Positions 1 to 11,370 of a stretch of 64,000 nt of DNA are shown here, in pieces. The notes under the pieces are model-generated. The model ran no database searches. It was not told the DNA's origin and saw nothing but the letters and a program-made list of their open reading frames with translations. The stretch spans positions 2,825,501 through 2,889,500 of the forward strand of contig NZ_CP137624.1 of NCBI RefSeq assembly GCF_033880585.1. Reading direction: 5' to 3'. The first letter of the stretch is position 1. Every line of letters begins with the position of its first letter. Source of the DNA: Lysinibacillus louembei. GTDB taxonomy: Bacteria > Bacillota > Bacilli > Bacillales_A > Planococcaceae. The position numbers were made by a program, and so were the translations under genes.

Positions 1-828
1 TTGTCTGAAGCGCTGCATGTATCGGTTGGCTTACTCGGTATTTTAGTCACTGTCACAATTAAGGTAATGCCGCTCTATAGCCTGCATTACATATCGGAAA
101 AAGTAAATTTAATGGATGCCTTACAAAGCTTTCAACAAACAATCCACACACATCGGCACGTGGAGTGGTTTTATTTTCCGGGAAGTGATTTGATTCAAGT
201 GAAAAAAATGGATGCTGTTGCGCCTGTGGAACAAAATAAATGGGAGCGGCGCTTAAATGAGGCGAATTTGCAGCTTGTTGAAAACGGCTTATTTTACGTC
301 ATTTCGGAGCTTTGTAAATGGCAGCCAAAGGCAAGTGCATCTGTTAGCAAGCTAAGTGCAAAGCTTGTATCAGAAGGACAGCGTACAGATTTAAGCTATC
401 GCATGTTTCCATCACCACGCAGTGTAAAATTTGTTGAAACGGAATATGCAATCCCATTGCAGCAATTTGAGGCATGCATGGAGGAAGTACATGCAGTATT
501 AAAGCAAGGGCTATTTGATGTGCATTTCCCAATTGAATGCCGTACGACAAAAGGCGAAGAGGGAATGCTTAGCCCAACGCAAGGTGAGGAGAGTGCCTTT
601 TTAGCCTTCCATATGTATAAAGGCATGAACGAAACACCGTATTTTGAATGGGTGCGTACATTGATGAAAAAATATAATGGGCGACCGCATTGGGGCAAGG
701 TCAACGATTATCATGCGGACAACATCCGTCAATATTATCCGAAATTTGATCAATTTGCAGCAATCCGAGAGGAACACGATCCAAACAATCTATTTGTCAC
801 AACTTATTTCCGTCGTATTTTTCAATAA
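1..828 (+). CDS. FAD-linked oxidase, D-arabinono-1,4-lactone oxidase (ALO) family, C-terminal part
   Basis: This is the C-terminal 275 residues of a flavin oxidoreductase; the N-terminal FAD-binding half lies outside the window, so the TTG at base 1 is probably not the true start. The first residues (VGLLGILVTVTIKVMP) match the end of an FAD_binding_4 domain, where a G-x-L-G-I-V segment is typical. The rest resembles the ALO domain: an EYAIP stretch, a P-I-E-C-R segment, and an HWGK...D-P-N-N-LF-T-YFRR-F ending usual for sugar-lactone oxidases. Family members oxidise aldonolactones or related polyols with O2. Substrate cannot be told from sequence. No terminator is obvious directly after it. 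Confidence 0.85.
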   Translation: MSEALHVSVGLLGILVTVTIKVMPLYSLHYISEKVNLMDALQSFQQTIHTHRHVEWFYFPGSDLIQVKKMDAVAPVEQNKWERRLNEANLQLVENGLFYVISELCKWQPKASASVSKLSAKLVSEGQRTDLSYRMFPSPRSVKFVETEYAIPLQQFEACMEEVHAVLKQGLFDVHFPIECRTTKGEEGMLSPTQGEESAFLAFHMYKGMNETPYFEWVRTLMKKYNGRPHWGKVNDYHADNIRQYYPKFDQFAAIREEHDPNNLFVTTYFRRIFQ

Positions 829-896
829 AAAGCATATTTTAATATAGAAATTGTTTGAGAAGCTTTGTGGAAATACAATTGTCTCTATTTTGTCAT

Positions 897-911
897 AATT
901 TCGAAAAAATT
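897..911. promoter_or_regulatory. Possible CodY box
   Basis: AATTTCGAAAAAATT differs at about three positions from the Bacillus CodY consensus AATTTTCWGAAAATT. CodY represses ilv-leu operons in Bacillus when branched-chain amino acids and GTP are high, so the location is sensible. In A+T-rich DNA a three-mismatch match can arise by chance. Confidence 0.35.
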
Positions 912-943
912 ATTTAAATACAATAAATCGCATTGCTATCGCA

Positions 944-959
944 ATGAAAACGCTTTCTA
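944..959. promoter_or_regulatory. cre-like site (CcpA) upstream of ilvD promoter
   Basis: ATGAAAACGCTTTCTA matches 15 of 16 positions of the catabolite-responsive element consensus WTGNAARCGNWWWCAW. It lies about 50 bases upstream of the -35 element, the side from which CcpA activates rather than blocks transcription. In B. subtilis CcpA activates the ilv-leu operon from an upstream cre, so an activating role is inferred here. Confidence 0.7.
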
Positions 960-1004
960 ATTATTTGATTTTTTTAAATTGTTAAAAAATTTAGTGAAAT
1001 ACTG

Positions 1005-1033
1005 TTGACGCGCCCTGTTTTTCGTACTATGAT
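1005..1033 (+). promoter_or_regulatory. sigma-A promoter of the ilv-leu cluster
   Basis: TTGACG and TATGAT are separated by 17 bases, giving 5/6 matches at each hexamer. The expected transcript start is near 1040, about 50 bases before the ilvD start codon. Confidence 0.75.
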
Positions 1034-1091
1034 AGCGACAATCAAATAAATAACCAAGTTGAAATGGAAAAACGTGAGGGGCGTTTAAAAA

Positions 1092-2762
1092 ATGAGAAGT
1101 GATATGATTAAGCTAGGAGTCGACCGAGCTCCTCATCGTAGTTTGCTATATGCTACGGGAAAAGTGAAGGCGAAAGATTTAGATAAGCCTTTTATCGGTG
1201 TTTGTAATTCCTATATTGATATTATTCCAGGACATGTGCATTTGCGACAGTTTGCAGATGTTGTCAAGGAAGCAATTATCGAAGCAGGTGGCATTCCATT
1301 TGAATTTAATACAATTGGTGTAGATGATGGCATTGCAATGGGACATATTGGTATGCGTTATTCGCTGCCAAGCCGAGAAATTATTGCAGATGCTGCTGAG
1401 ACAGTTATTAATGCCCATTGGTTTGACGGAGTTTTCTACATTCCAAACTGCGATAAAATTACACCAGGCATGTTAATGGCAGCTGTTCGCACAAACGTCC
1501 CATCTGTTTTCGTATCAGGTGGACCGATGGAGGCTGGCACTTCATCAAGCGGTAAACAACTTTCTTTAACATCTGTTTTCGAGGGAGTTGGCGCACATAA
1601 ATCTGGCAAAATGTCAGCGGAAGAGCTGCTAGATATCGAAAACAATGCATGTCCAACATGTGGCTCATGCTCAGGCATGTTTACAGCGAACTCAATGAAC
1701 TGTTTAATGGAAATGCTCGGTGTCGCATTACCAGGGAACGGAACAATCGTTGCAACAAGCGAAGAGCGTCACCGTTTAATTAAGGAAGCAGCGCACCATT
1801 TAGTGCGAATGATAAAAGAAGATATCAAGCCACGCGATATCATTACAAAAGAAGCGATTGACGATGCATTTGCACTCGACATGGCAATGGGTGGCTCAAC
1901 AAATACAGTATTACACACATTAGCGATTGCCAATGAAGCAGAAATCGACTATAACATTGAAGATATTAATAAAGTCGCAGAGCGCGTACCGTATTTAGCA
2001 AAAATTATGCCTGCAAGCGACCTTTCAATGGATGATATAAATCGTGCAGGTGGAGTACAAGCAATTATTAATGAATTGACGAAAATTCCAGGTGCGATTC
2101 ATCCAAATCGTCCAACAATTGCAGGTGTCACAATGGGTGAGCTTGTGAAAAATGACCATATCACAAATGATCAAGTCATTCGCACAAAAGATAATCCATA
2201 TTCACCTGTCGGAGGTCTATCTGTCTTATTCGGCAATATTGCGCCAGAGGGCTCTGTTATTAAAGTAGGTGCGGTAGACCCTTCTATTAAAGAATTTACT
2301 GGTGAAGCAATCGTCTTTAATTCACAGGAAGAAGCACAAGCCGCAATCGATAACGGCACAGTCCGAGAAGGGCATGTTGTAGTGATTCGCTATGAAGGAC
2401 CAAAAGGCGGTCCAGGAATGCCAGAAATGCTTGCACCAACTTCTGCGATTCAAGGTAGAGGCTTAGGAACGAAAGTCGCGTTAATTACAGACGGGCGTTT
2501 CTCAGGTGCATCGCGCGGTATTTCCATTGGACATATTTCGCCAGAGGCTGCGGAAGGCGGACCGATTGCTTTAGTAGAAAATGGCGATATTATCGTCATT
2601 GATTTACCGAATCGTACAATTAATTTACAAGTGTCGGACGAAGTGTTAGCGGAGCGCCGACAAACATTACAACCATTTGAACCAAAAATTAAGCGAGGCT
2701 GGTTAGCACGTTATTCAGCATTAGTAACAAATGCTTCTCAGGGCGGCGTTATGAAAATATGA
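1092..2762 (+). CDS. ilvD: Dihydroxy-acid dehydratase
   Basis: IlvD dehydrates 2,3-dihydroxy-3-methylbutanoate and 2,3-dihydroxy-3-methylpentanoate to the keto acids that precede valine, leucine and isoleucine. The 556-residue length is normal for the family. Iron-sulfur ligands are visible: Cys38 (in GVCNSY), Cys120 (in NCDKITPGM) and Cys193 (in [16 protein letters not shown]). The ATG at 1092 follows a GTGAGGGG ribosome binding site. It is the first gene of the cluster, with its own promoter and cre-like site. It is separated from ilvB by a T-box leader, so its expression should not depend on T-box antitermination. Confidence 0.97.
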   Translation: MRSDMIKLGVDRAPHRSLLYATGKVKAKDLDKPFIGVCNSYIDIIPGHVHLRQFADVVKEAIIEAGGIPFEFNTIGVDDGIAMGHIGMRYSLPSREIIADAAETVINAHWFDGVFYIPNCDKITPGMLMAAVRTNVPSVFVSGGPMEAGTSSSGKQLSLTSVFEGVGAHKSGKMSAEELLDIENNACPTCGSCSGMFTANSMNCLMEMLGVALPGNGTIVATSEERHRLIKEAAHHLVRMIKEDIKPRDIITKEAIDDAFALDMAMGGSTNTVLHTLAIANEAEIDYNIEDINKVAERVPYLAKIMPASDLSMDDINRAGGVQAIINELTKIPGAIHPNRPTIAGVTMGELVKNDHITNDQVIRTKDNPYSPVGGLSVLFGNIAPEGSVIKVGAVDPSIKEFTGEAIVFNSQEEAQAAIDNGTVREGHVVVIRYEGPKGGPGMPEMLAPTSAIQGRGLGTKVALITDGRFSGASRGISIGHISPEAAEGGPIALVENGDIIVIDLPNRTINLQVSDEVLAERRQTLQPFEPKIKRGWLARYSALVTNASQGGVMKI

Positions 2763-2769
2763 TAAATCG

Positions 2770-3106
2770 TTGATGAGGTTAAAGGAATTAGAGATTTGTA
2801 TCTACCAGAGAGTCGGTATTGCTGGAAGCCGACGATACAACTAATTCTGACATCCCCTCGGAGTGAGCTATTAAACGCAGGAAATTGCCATTAGATAGCT
2901 CCGGGCATAGTCAAAGTGCTCGTTATTAATGAATAGTGTCCTAGCATTTAGTTGCACACAATTTTTGTGGAATGCGAGGGATTTACACTATTCTTGAGGT
3001 AGCATGTTTCAGCATGCTATAAATAAGGGTGGTACCATGGAAAGTCTTTTTCATCCCTACGTAAGAGGTGTTCTTTTGCGTGCGGAGGAAAAGGCTTTTT
3101 TATATT
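2770..3106 (+). promoter_or_regulatory. T-box leader (probable Ile specifier) controlling ilvB to leuD
   Basis: The region between ilvD and ilvB has the parts of a T-box riboswitch. Stem I is formed by GAATTAG near 2786 pairing with CTAATTC near 2841, with an AGAGAGTCGG motif and a GCCGAC return arm inside. The canonical T-box AAGGGTGGTACCATGG lies at 3025-3040 and is followed by a terminator hairpin. The specifier loop reads TGACATCCC, and ATC (2852-2854, isoleucine) is the best in-register codon; this register is inferred. High uncharged tRNA-Ile should favour the antiterminator and transcription into ilvB. No separate promoter is visible, so transcripts probably arrive from ilvD. Confidence 0.9.
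3041..3106 (+). terminator. Attenuator terminator of the ilvB T-box
   Basis: A hairpin downstream of the T-box motif pairs a GTCTTTTTCATCC arm with GGAGGAAAAGGC and ends in TTTTTT. This is the terminator alternative to the T-box antiterminator. Confidence 0.75.
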
Positions 3107-3153
3107 TCAAAAGAATGTTGAAGTAAAGAGACAAAAATTAGGAGGCGTTGAGG

Positions 3154-4908
3154 ATGACAGCAAATGTTTCGGTAAGCGACATGGGGCAGCAAGAAACGCA
3201 AGTTGAACAAATCAAAAAACCAAAAGATGGTGCAGACATCTTAATTCAAGCATTACATGACCAAGGCGTTGAGATCGTCTTTGGCTATCCAGGTGGTGCT
3301 GTATTACAAATTTATGATGCGATGTATCGCAACCCGATTCGTCATATTTTAACACGACATGAGCAAGGTGCAATTCATGCAGCAGAAGGCTATGCACGTG
3401 TCACGAATCGACCAGGCGTTGTTATCGCAACGAGCGGACCAGGCGCAACAAACTTAGTGACAGGCATTGCAGATGCAATGATTGATTCATTGCCCCTTGT
3501 TATTTTCACAGGGCAAGTTGCGACATCTGTTATCGGCACAGACGCCTTCCAAGAAGCGGACATTATGGGCATTACAACACCGATTACCAAGCATAATTAC
3601 CAAGTGCAGGATATTCGCGATATTCCGCGCATCGTCAAAGAGGCGTTCCATATCGCCAATACAGGACGCAAAGGGCCGGTTGTTATCGACTTCCCGAAAA
3701 ATGTATCACAGGCTATTTTTACAGAGGGTGATATGCCAGAAGCGCCCAAAGAAATTTATTTACCAGGTTATCAACCGACATACCAGCCAAATTATTTACA
3801 AATTCAAAAGGCTATTCAAGCAATTTCACAGGCGAAAAAGCCCATCGTATTAGCTGGGGCGGGTGTACTTTTTGCAGATGCACGCGAACAATTAACTGAA
3901 TTTATAGAAAAGTATAATTTGCCAATTATTAATACATTGCTTGGCTTAGGCAGCATTCACGGTCAGCATGAGCTATTTTATGGAATGGCTGGGATGCACG
4001 GTACATTTACGGCGAACGATGCGATTACAAATGCCGATTTATTAATTAATATCGGTGCTCGCTTCGATGATCGACTAACAGGAAACTTAGCGACATTTGC
4101 ACCAAATGCAACGATTATCCATATTGACATCGACCCTGCTGAAATCGGTAAAAATGTACCAACAGACATTCCGATTGTAGCGGATGCAAAGGAAGCATTG
4201 AAGGCATTATTGAAAAAGGATTTTGACGCACCAGACACAGCACAATGGATTGCGTATTTAAACAACAATAGAAAAGAATATCCATTATGGTACGAGGAAG
4301 CTGGCGAGGAAGTATTGCCACAGCAAGCAATTGAAATGATTCACCGCATTACAGATGGCGATGCCATTGTTACAACAGATGTTGGACAGCATCAAATGTG
4401 GGCAGCACAATATTATGCTTTAAACAATGGGCATAGCTGGATTACATCTGGTGGACTTGGAACGATGGGCTTTGGCTTCCCAGCAGCAATTGGGGCACAG
4501 TTTGCGAAGCCTGACAAAAAGGTTATTGCTATTTGTGGCGATGCAGGCTTCCAAATGACAGCACAGGAGCTTTCACTATTAAAAGAATTCGATTTGCCTG
4601 TAAAAATTGTCATTTTAAATAATAGCTGCTTAGGCATGGTGCGTCAGTGGCAGCAAACATTTTATGAGGAGCGCTATTCTTCTTCATTAATGCCTATCCA
4701 GCCAGATTTCGTTAAGCTAGCAGATGCTTATGGCATTCAAGGCTATCGCATTGACACACTAGAGGAAGCTGAGCGTATTTTCACAGAGGCGATTAACTCA
4801 GATGCGCCAGCACTTATTGATTGTCGCGTCAAGCAAATTGAAAATGTATACCCGATGGTAGCACCAGGAACAGGGCTGCATGAAATGATTGGAGTGAAGA
4901 AGGCATGA
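3154..4908 (+). CDS. ilvB: Acetolactate synthase, large (catalytic) subunit
   Basis: This TPP-dependent enzyme condenses pyruvate with pyruvate or 2-oxobutyrate, the first common step of branched-chain synthesis. The 584-residue protein has the N-terminal TPP-binding domain with catalytic Glu70 ([15 protein letters not shown]), a central domain, and the C-terminal thiamine-binding motif GDA...NN (about residues 462-490; most homologues have GDG). The ATG at 3154 is preferred over the upstream in-frame TTG at 3148 because GGAGG at 3141-3145 is 8 bases from the ATG and only 2 from the TTG. It overlaps ilvN by four bases (ATGA), which suggests translational coupling to the regulatory subunit. 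It is the first gene after the T-box. Confidence 0.97.
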   Translation: MTANVSVSDMGQQETQVEQIKKPKDGADILIQALHDQGVEIVFGYPGGAVLQIYDAMYRNPIRHILTRHEQGAIHAAEGYARVTNRPGVVIATSGPGATNLVTGIADAMIDSLPLVIFTGQVATSVIGTDAFQEADIMGITTPITKHNYQVQDIRDIPRIVKEAFHIANTGRKGPVVIDFPKNVSQAIFTEGDMPEAPKEIYLPGYQPTYQPNYLQIQKAIQAISQAKKPIVLAGAGVLFADAREQLTEFIEKYNLPIINTLLGLGSIHGQHELFYGMAGMHGTFTANDAITNADLLINIGARFDDRLTGNLATFAPNATIIHIDIDPAEIGKNVPTDIPIVADAKEALKALLKKDFDAPDTAQWIAYLNNNRKEYPLWYEEAGEEVLPQQAIEMIHRITDGDAIVTTDVGQHQMWAAQYYALNNGHSWITSGGLGTMGFGFPAAIGAQFAKPDKKVIAICGDAGFQMTAQELSLLKEFDLPVKIVILNNSCLGMVRQWQQTFYEERYSSSLMPIQPDFVKLADAYGIQGYRIDTLEEAERIFTEAINSDAPALIDCRVKQIENVYPMVAPGTGLHEMIGVKKA

Positions 4909-5420
4909 GACGTGTTATCACGGTAACAGTAATTAACCAAAGTGGCGTGTTAAATCGCATCACAGGACTTTTGATGAAGCGCCAATTCAATATTGAATCC
5001 ATTACAGTAGGGCATACAGAGCAGCCAAACTTTTCAAAAATGACATTTGTCGTACATGTGGAGGACGAAAATAAAATCGAACAGCTTATTAAGCAGCTAT
5101 CGAAGCAAATCGATGTCTTAAAAGTGAATGACATTACAGACAAATCGATTATCGTACGTGAGCTTGCGCTAGTAAAGGTCATTTCGCCAGCCAATTTGCG
5201 GGCAGAATTAAATGCAATTGTTGAGCCATTCCGTCCACAAGTAGTAGATACAGCAAAAAATGTTGTGACATATCAAGTCATTGGCCATCCAGAAAAAATC
5301 GATGCCTTTATTGAGCTAATTCGCCCATATGGCATTAAAGAGCTAACGCGTACAGGGGCAACAGCCGCAGTACGTGAAATTCAAAAAACAGAAGCACCGC
5401 AGCTCTCTATTTTGAAATAA
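4905..5420 (+). CDS. ilvN: Acetolactate synthase, small (regulatory) subunit
   Basis: The 171-residue protein starts with an ACT domain ([21 protein letters not shown], within residues 2-75) that binds valine for feedback inhibition. It is followed by the C-terminal AHAS small-subunit domain. Length fits the short IlvN/IlvH form. The start codon overlaps the ilvB stop, consistent with coupled production of the two subunits. B. subtilis calls the equivalent gene ilvH. Confidence 0.95.
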   Translation: MRRVITVTVINQSGVLNRITGLLMKRQFNIESITVGHTEQPNFSKMTFVVHVEDENKIEQLIKQLSKQIDVLKVNDITDKSIIVRELALVKVISPANLRAELNAIVEPFRPQVVDTAKNVVTYQVIGHPEKIDAFIELIRPYGIKELTRTGATAAVREIQKTEAPQLSILK

Positions 5421-6485
<1,065 letters not shown>

Positions 6486-6487
6486 TC

Positions 6488-8029
6488 GTGCGCAAAATTG
6501 ATATTTTTGATACGACGCTGCGAGATGGAGAGCAGTCAGCAGGAATTAACTTAAACACAGCGGAAAAAATTGAAATTGCGAAACAATTAGAGCGTTTAGG
6601 GGTCACAATTATAGAAGCAGGCTTTCCTGCTTCTTCTCCCGGTGACTTTGATGCGGTCAACCGCATTGCTAAAACGGTAAAAAATTCGATTGTAACAGGT
6701 TTGGCGCGCTGTGTGCAAAAAGATATTGACGCGACATGGGAAGCAATCAAAGTAGCAGAGCAACCACATATCCATGTGTTTTTAGCAACATCGCCAATTC
6801 ATATGGAATACAAGTTAAAAAAATCTCCTGAGCAAGTAGTAGAACAAGCAGTGGAAGCAGTGAAATATGCTAAGAAGCTTTTCCCGCTTGTGCAATGGTC
6901 AGCAGAGGATGGCTTCCGCTCCGATCGAGATTTCCTTGTGAAAATTATCGGTGAGGTCATCGCAGCAGGTGCAACTACAATCAACGTGCCTGATACGGTT
7001 GGCTATGCATCGCCACAAGAGTATGGAGCATTATTCAAATATTTACGCGAAAATGTGCGTGGCGCAGATCAAGTCAAATTTTCTGCACATTGCCATGATG
7101 ATTTAGGAATGGCAACAGCCAATTCGATTGCGGCGGTAGAAAACGGTGCAGATCAAGTGGAATGTACGATTAATGGTATCGGGGAGCGTGCAGGTAACGC
7201 TTCATTAGAGGAAATCGGCGTAGCGCTACATATTCGCAAAGATATTTATCCATTCGAAACAGGCTTGAATTTAAAAGAAATTAAACGTACCTCACAGCTC
7301 GTAAGCCGTTTAACAGGCGTTGTCATTCAGCCAAATAAAGCTATTGTAGGTCGCAATGCCTTTGCACATGAATCAGGCATTCACCAAGACGGTGTACTGA
7401 AAAACCCTGAAACATACGAAATCATTTCACCAGCATTAATCGGTGAGGATGAAGTGCCGTTAGTATTAGGCAAGCACTCAGGGCGCGCAGCATTCCGCGA
7501 CCGTGCAGTGAAAATGGGCTATGATTTATCAGATGAAAAGCTAAACAAGGCATTCGCTGAGTTCAAAAAATTAGCTGATCGTAAAAAAGAAATTACAGAA
7601 GACGATTTAGTGACGTTATTAACAGAGCAACAAGTGTTGATTGAAGATGTACCGCTATATGAGCTAAAAAGTGTACAAGTGCAATATGGCACAGAAAATA
7701 TTCCAACAGCCACTGCGGCTGTCGCTACACCAACTGGTAATGTTGCAACAGCCGCTTCAACAGGAGCAGGTTCAGTGGAGGCGATTTTCAACACATTGGA
7801 GCAATTAGTCGGTGGGACAGTCAATATTTTAGATTATCGTGTCACATCTGTTGGCAAAGGGCGCGATGCTTTAGGGGAAGCAGTTATTAATTTACGCTAC
7901 AACGGCTATACAACAACAGGCCGTGATGCAGCGCAGGATGTGTTAGAAGCATCTGCCAAAGCATATTTAAATGCAATTAATCGCCAACTAATTCAAGCAA
8001 GCATTCGCGCACAACAACCAACCGTATAA
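6488..8029 (+). CDS. leuA: 2-isopropylmalate synthase
   Basis: LuA commits 2-ketoisovalerate to leucine by condensing it with acetyl-CoA. The 513-residue protein has the HMGL-like TIM barrel with DTTLRDGEQ (residues 8-16) and the metal-binding HCHDDLG motif. It also has [13 protein letters not shown] and a C-terminal LeuA regulatory domain (about 390-510), the site of leucine feedback in the family. It starts with GTG two bases after the ilvC stop, with only a weak binding site inside the ilvC end, so translation is probably coupled to ilvC. A threonine/alanine-rich linker near residues 395-425 joins the domains. Confidence 0.96.
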   Translation: MRKIDIFDTTLRDGEQSAGINLNTAEKIEIAKQLERLGVTIIEAGFPASSPGDFDAVNRIAKTVKNSIVTGLARCVQKDIDATWEAIKVAEQPHIHVFLATSPIHMEYKLKKSPEQVVEQAVEAVKYAKKLFPLVQWSAEDGFRSDRDFLVKIIGEVIAAGATTINVPDTVGYASPQEYGALFKYLRENVRGADQVKFSAHCHDDLGMATANSIAAVENGADQVECTINGIGERAGNASLEEIGVALHIRKDIYPFETGLNLKEIKRTSQLVSRLTGVVIQPNKAIVGRNAFAHESGIHQDGVLKNPETYEIISPALIGEDEVPLVLGKHSGRAAFRDRAVKMGYDLSDEKLNKAFAEFKKLADRKKEITEDDLVTLLTEQQVLIEDVPLYELKSVQVQYGTENIPTATAAVATPTGNVATAASTGAGSVEAIFNTLEQLVGGTVNILDYRVTSVGKGRDALGEAVINLRYNGYTTTGRDAAQDVLEASAKAYLNAINRQLIQASIRAQQPTV

Positions 8030-8040
8030 AGCGAAAACTT

Positions 8041-8130
8041 TTGCGGGCAGTTGTGATCAATAGCAAAGCAATTACTGCCCGTGAATACGGGATAGAAATG
8101 AATGCGGGGCTATGCAAATGCCTCGCATTA
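8041..8130 (+). other. Two hairpins in the leuA-leuB gap
   Basis: The 138-base gap between leuA and leuB holds two stem-loops. The first pairs CGGGCAGT (8044-8051) with ACTGCCCG (8074-8081). The second pairs 8101-8109 with 8121-8129 (AATGCGGGG / CCTCGCATT, with wobble). Neither is followed by a T-tract, so they look more like mRNA processing or stability elements than terminators. Confidence 0.55.
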
Positions 8131-8167
8131 CTTCAAAGAATAACGCGAAGAAGGATAGGTGTTTTTT

Positions 8168-9268
8168 ATGGAAAAGAAAATTACAGTATTACCTGGAGAC
8201 GGCATTGGACCTGAAGTAATTGCTTCAGCAGTTCGAGTATTACAAGTGATTGGCAAACGTTTCAATCATACATTTCATTTAGGCTACGCTGCGATTGGTG
8301 GTGCAGCAATCGACCAATTCAATAACCCACTGCCAAATGAAACGATTCAAATGTGTGAGCAAAGTGACGCAATTTTATTAGGTGCTGTAGGTGGACCGAA
8401 GTGGGATAACAACCCAACGCATTTACGCCCAGAAAAAGGCTTGCTACAAATTCGTAAGCACTTTGATTTATTTGCGAACCTCCGTCCAGTGAAGGCATTC
8501 CCAAGTTTACTTGCTTCTTCTCCATTAAAGCGCGAGGTGGCAGAAAACGTTGATTTAATGATAGTGCGTGAATTAACAGGCGGCATTTATTTCGGCGAAC
8601 CACGTAAAAAAACAGCACAAGCAGCTGTTGATACATGCGTATATTCACGTGAGGAAATTGAGCGCATTGTAGACAATGCCTTTGAACTAGCGAGATTACG
8701 CCGAGGTAAGCTTTGCTCTGTAGATAAAGCGAATGTGTTAGATACATCACGTTTATGGCGTGAAGTTGTAGAAGAAAAGAAGAAAAGCTATCCTGATGTG
8801 CAAGTGGAGCATAATTTAGTCGATTCCGTTGCCATGAAGCTGATTACAAATCCAGGTCATTATGATGTCGTTGTAACAGAAAACATGTTTGGCGATATTT
8901 TAAGCGATGAAGCCTCTGTTATTACAGGCTCTTTAGGTGTATTACCATCCGCTTCAATTCGCGGTGATAACTTCGGCTTGTATGAGCCGGTGCATGGTTC
9001 AGCACCAGAAATCGCAGGTCAAGGCATTGCCAATCCAGCTGCAACGATTTTATCGGTGGCGATGATGCTACAATATTCATTCGGCTTAAAAGAAGAGGCA
9101 GCAGAAATTGAGCGTGCCGTGAGTGCCGTATTCGATGATGGTTACTTCACAGCAGACTTAGCACAGGATGGAACACGCGTTTTATCTACAGATGAGTGGA
9201 CAGATAAAGTAATTAATGAAATTGATACGAGCTTTGTTTCAGACAGTATTATGATTTCATACATTTAA
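8168..9268 (+). CDS. leuB: 3-isopropylmalate dehydrogenase
   Basis: LeuB oxidatively decarboxylates 3-isopropylmalate with NAD+ to 2-ketoisocaproate. The 366-residue protein opens with the family signature MEKKITVLPGDGIGPEV and contains RELTGGIYFG and the metal-binding ENMFGDILSDEAS segment. The ATG at 8168 is chosen over an upstream GTG at 8159 because it gives the normal family N-terminus. It follows two hairpins after leuA and is 15 bases before leuC. The last ~10 residues (SDSIMISYI) extend slightly beyond most homologues. Confidence 0.96.
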   Translation: MEKKITVLPGDGIGPEVIASAVRVLQVIGKRFNHTFHLGYAAIGGAAIDQFNNPLPNETIQMCEQSDAILLGAVGGPKWDNNPTHLRPEKGLLQIRKHFDLFANLRPVKAFPSLLASSPLKREVAENVDLMIVRELTGGIYFGEPRKKTAQAAVDTCVYSREEIERIVDNAFELARLRRGKLCSVDKANVLDTSRLWREVVEEKKKSYPDVQVEHNLVDSVAMKLITNPGHYDVVVTENMFGDILSDEASVITGSLGVLPSASIRGDNFGLYEPVHGSAPEIAGQGIANPAATILSVAMMLQYSFGLKEEAAEIERAVSAVFDDGYFTADLAQDGTRVLSTDEWTDKVINEIDTSFVSDSIMISYI

Positions 9269-9283
9269 GGATTGGTGAGTACA

Positions 9284-10690
9284 ATGGCAAAAAATATTAT
9301 TGAAAAAATTTGGGCATCACATATCGTACATCAAGAAGCAGGCAAGCCCGACCTACTATATATCGACCTGCATTTAATTCATGAAGTAACAAGCCCGCAA
9401 GCATTTGAAGGCTTGCGCTTAAATAACCGCAAAGTGCGCCGCACAGACCTATGCTTTGCGACAATGGATCATAACGTACCAACGAAAAATTTACCGACAA
9501 TCAATGACCCAATCGCGAAAAAGCAAATTACGACATTAGCAGACAATGCCAAGGAATTTGGTGTACAGCTTGCAGATATGGGGCATCCAGACCAAGGGAT
9601 TGTTCACGTTATCGGTCCAGAGCTTGGCTTAACACAGCCAGGGAAAACAATCGTTTGTGGTGACTCACATACATCGACACACGGTGCATTCGGTGCAATT
9701 GCATTCGGTATCGGTACATCGGAAGTAGAGCATGTACTTTCGACGCAAACATTGTGGCAAACGAAGCCACCAACAATGGAAATTCGCGTAAACGGCAAGC
9801 TTGGCGCTGGCGTAACAGCAAAGGACATCATTTTAGCGATTATCGCAAAATGGGGCATCGGTGTCGGCACAGGGCATATCGTGGAATATACAGGTGAGGC
9901 GATTCGCAATTTAACGATGGAAGAGCGCATGACGATTTGTAATATGTCCATTGAAGCAGGAGCGAAAGCAGGCTTAATTTCCCCTGACGAAACGACAGTT
10001 GAATTTTTACGTGGTCGTCGCTTCGCACCACAAAAGCAATTTGATGAGGCAGCAGCCTACTGGTTAAGCCTTGCATCAGATGAAGGGGCCAGCTATGATG
10101 TTGTCTTAGAAATTGATGCAAATGAAATCGAGCCTGTCGTAACATGGGGAACAAACCCAGCGATGGGTACAGGTGTATCGAAAACTGTACCAACAGCAGC
10201 CGATTATGACAACGAATCAGATAAACAAGCGCTACAAAAAGCACTTGCTTACATGGGTCTAGAGGAGGGACAGCCGATTACATCAATCGAAATTCAGCAT
10301 GTCTTTATCGGTTCTTGTACAAATTCACGCCTATCCGATTTACGTGCAGCCGCAAGTGTTGTCAAAGGCAATAAACTACATCCAAATGTAACAGGTATTG
10401 TAGTACCAGGCTCTCACTCAACGAAAATCGCTGCAGAGGCAGAAGGCTTAGACAAAGTCTTTATCGAAGCAGGCTTTGAATGGCGCGAATCAGGCTGCTC
10501 AGCGTGTCTAGGTATGAACGAGGATGTCATTCCATTTGGTGAACGCTGTGCATCTACATCAAACCGTAACTTTGAAGGGCGTCAAGGCGCTGGCGCACGC
10601 ACGCATTTAGTCAGCCCTGCAATGGCAGCAGCGGCAGGCATTTATGGCCATTTTGTAGATGTGCGACAACTAGAGAAGCAAGAAGCGTAG
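9284..10690 (+). CDS. leuC: 3-isopropylmalate dehydratase, large subunit
   Basis: LeuC with LeuD isomerises 2- to 3-isopropylmalate using a [4Fe-4S] cluster. The cluster cysteines are visible: Cys345 in GSCTNSR and Cys405/Cys408 in GCSACLG. Length (468) is normal. The start is taken as ATG 9284 because GGTGAG at 9274-9279 is well placed for it; an in-frame TTG at 9272 precedes that binding site. It is followed after 13 bases by leuD. Confidence 0.96.
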   Translation: MAKNIIEKIWASHIVHQEAGKPDLLYIDLHLIHEVTSPQAFEGLRLNNRKVRRTDLCFATMDHNVPTKNLPTINDPIAKKQITTLADNAKEFGVQLADMGHPDQGIVHVIGPELGLTQPGKTIVCGDSHTSTHGAFGAIAFGIGTSEVEHVLSTQTLWQTKPPTMEIRVNGKLGAGVTAKDIILAIIAKWGIGVGTGHIVEYTGEAIRNLTMEERMTICNMSIEAGAKAGLISPDETTVEFLRGRRFAPQKQFDEAAAYWLSLASDEGASYDVVLEIDANEIEPVVTWGTNPAMGTGVSKTVPTAADYDNESDKQALQKALAYMGLEEGQPITSIEIQHVFIGSCTNSRLSDLRAAASVVKGNKLHPNVTGIVVPGSHSTKIAAEAEGLDKVFIEAGFEWRESGCSACLGMNEDVIPFGERCASTSNRNFEGRQGAGARTHLVSPAMAAAAGIYGHFVDVRQLEKQEA

Positions 10691-10703
10691 GGGAGAGAAG
10701 ACG

Positions 10704-11294
10704 ATGGAACCAATTAATATTGTGAAAAGCGTATATGCACCACTTGATCGAAAAAACGTAGATACAGACCAAATCATTTCAAAGGAATTTTTAAAGCGCA
10801 TTGAACGCACAGGCTTTGGTGAATTTTTATTTTACCACTGGCGCTTTGATAAAGAGGGTAATGAAATCACGGATTTCGTGCTAAATAAACCAGCATATAA
10901 AAACGCAGAAATTTTAGTCGCACAAGACAATTTCGGCTGTGGCTCCTCACGTGAGCATGCACCTTGGGCAATTTTAGATTATGGCTTCCGCGTAGTCATC
11001 GCGCCAAGCTTCGCCGACATTTTCCATAACAACTGCTTCAAAAATGGCATTTTGCCAATCAAGCTAACAGAAGCAGAATGTGACGAGCTATTAGCACAAG
11101 GCTTACAGCAGGCACAAGAAATCGAAGTCAACTTGGAGGCACAAACAGTTACAGCAGCATCAAAAGTGTATAGCTTCAACATCGACCCATACTATAAAGA
11201 AATGCTATTAAACGGCTGGGACGAAATCGCTTTGACATTCAAATATGAGGACGAAATTGCTGCATACGAAGCAAAGCGTATCGTCTTTGAATAG
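10704..11294 (+). CDS. leuD: 3-isopropylmalate dehydratase, small subunit
   Basis: The 196-residue protein is the swivelling domain partner of LeuC. It has the expected NVDTDQI near the start and the GCGSSREHAPWA motif that contacts substrate. A GGGGAGAG ribosome binding site precedes the ATG. It is the last gene of the cluster and is followed by a strong terminator. Confidence 0.96.
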   Translation: MEPINIVKSVYAPLDRKNVDTDQIISKEFLKRIERTGFGEFLFYHWRFDKEGNEITDFVLNKPAYKNAEILVAQDNFGCGSSREHAPWAILDYGFRVVIAPSFADIFHNNCFKNGILPIKLTEAECDELLAQGLQQAQEIEVNLEAQTVTAASKVYSFNIDPYYKEMLLNGWDEIALTFKYEDEIAAYEAKRIVFE

Positions 11295-11305
11295 AATAAT
11301 GAGGA

Positions 11306-11344
11306 AAAAGATGAGCTTAGTGATACACTAGGCTCATCTTTTTT
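11306..11344 (+). terminator. Terminator of the ilv-leu cluster
   Basis: A 15-bp stem (AAGATGAGCTTAGTG with its near-perfect complement) with a 3-base loop is followed by TTTTTT, 12 bases after the leuD stop. Confidence 0.9.
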
Positions 11345-11370
11345 AAGGTGGTGAGGCACTTTATTATAAT

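Larger units (their letters stand above)
829..1091 (+). promoter_or_regulatory. Regulatory region upstream of ilvD
   Basis: This 263-base gap has no gene. It holds a possible CodY box (897-911), a 6-bp inverted repeat with a 4-base loop (931-946), an excellent cre-like site (944-959), a sigma-A promoter (1005-1033) and a ribosome binding site (GTGAGGGG, about 1073-1080) before the ilvD ATG. The elements are listed separately. Confidence 0.7.

Noticed and set aside
4829-5194. Minus-strand frame across ilvB/ilvN
   Set aside because: It is a shadow of the real ilvB and ilvN genes, with a low-complexity serine-rich translation.
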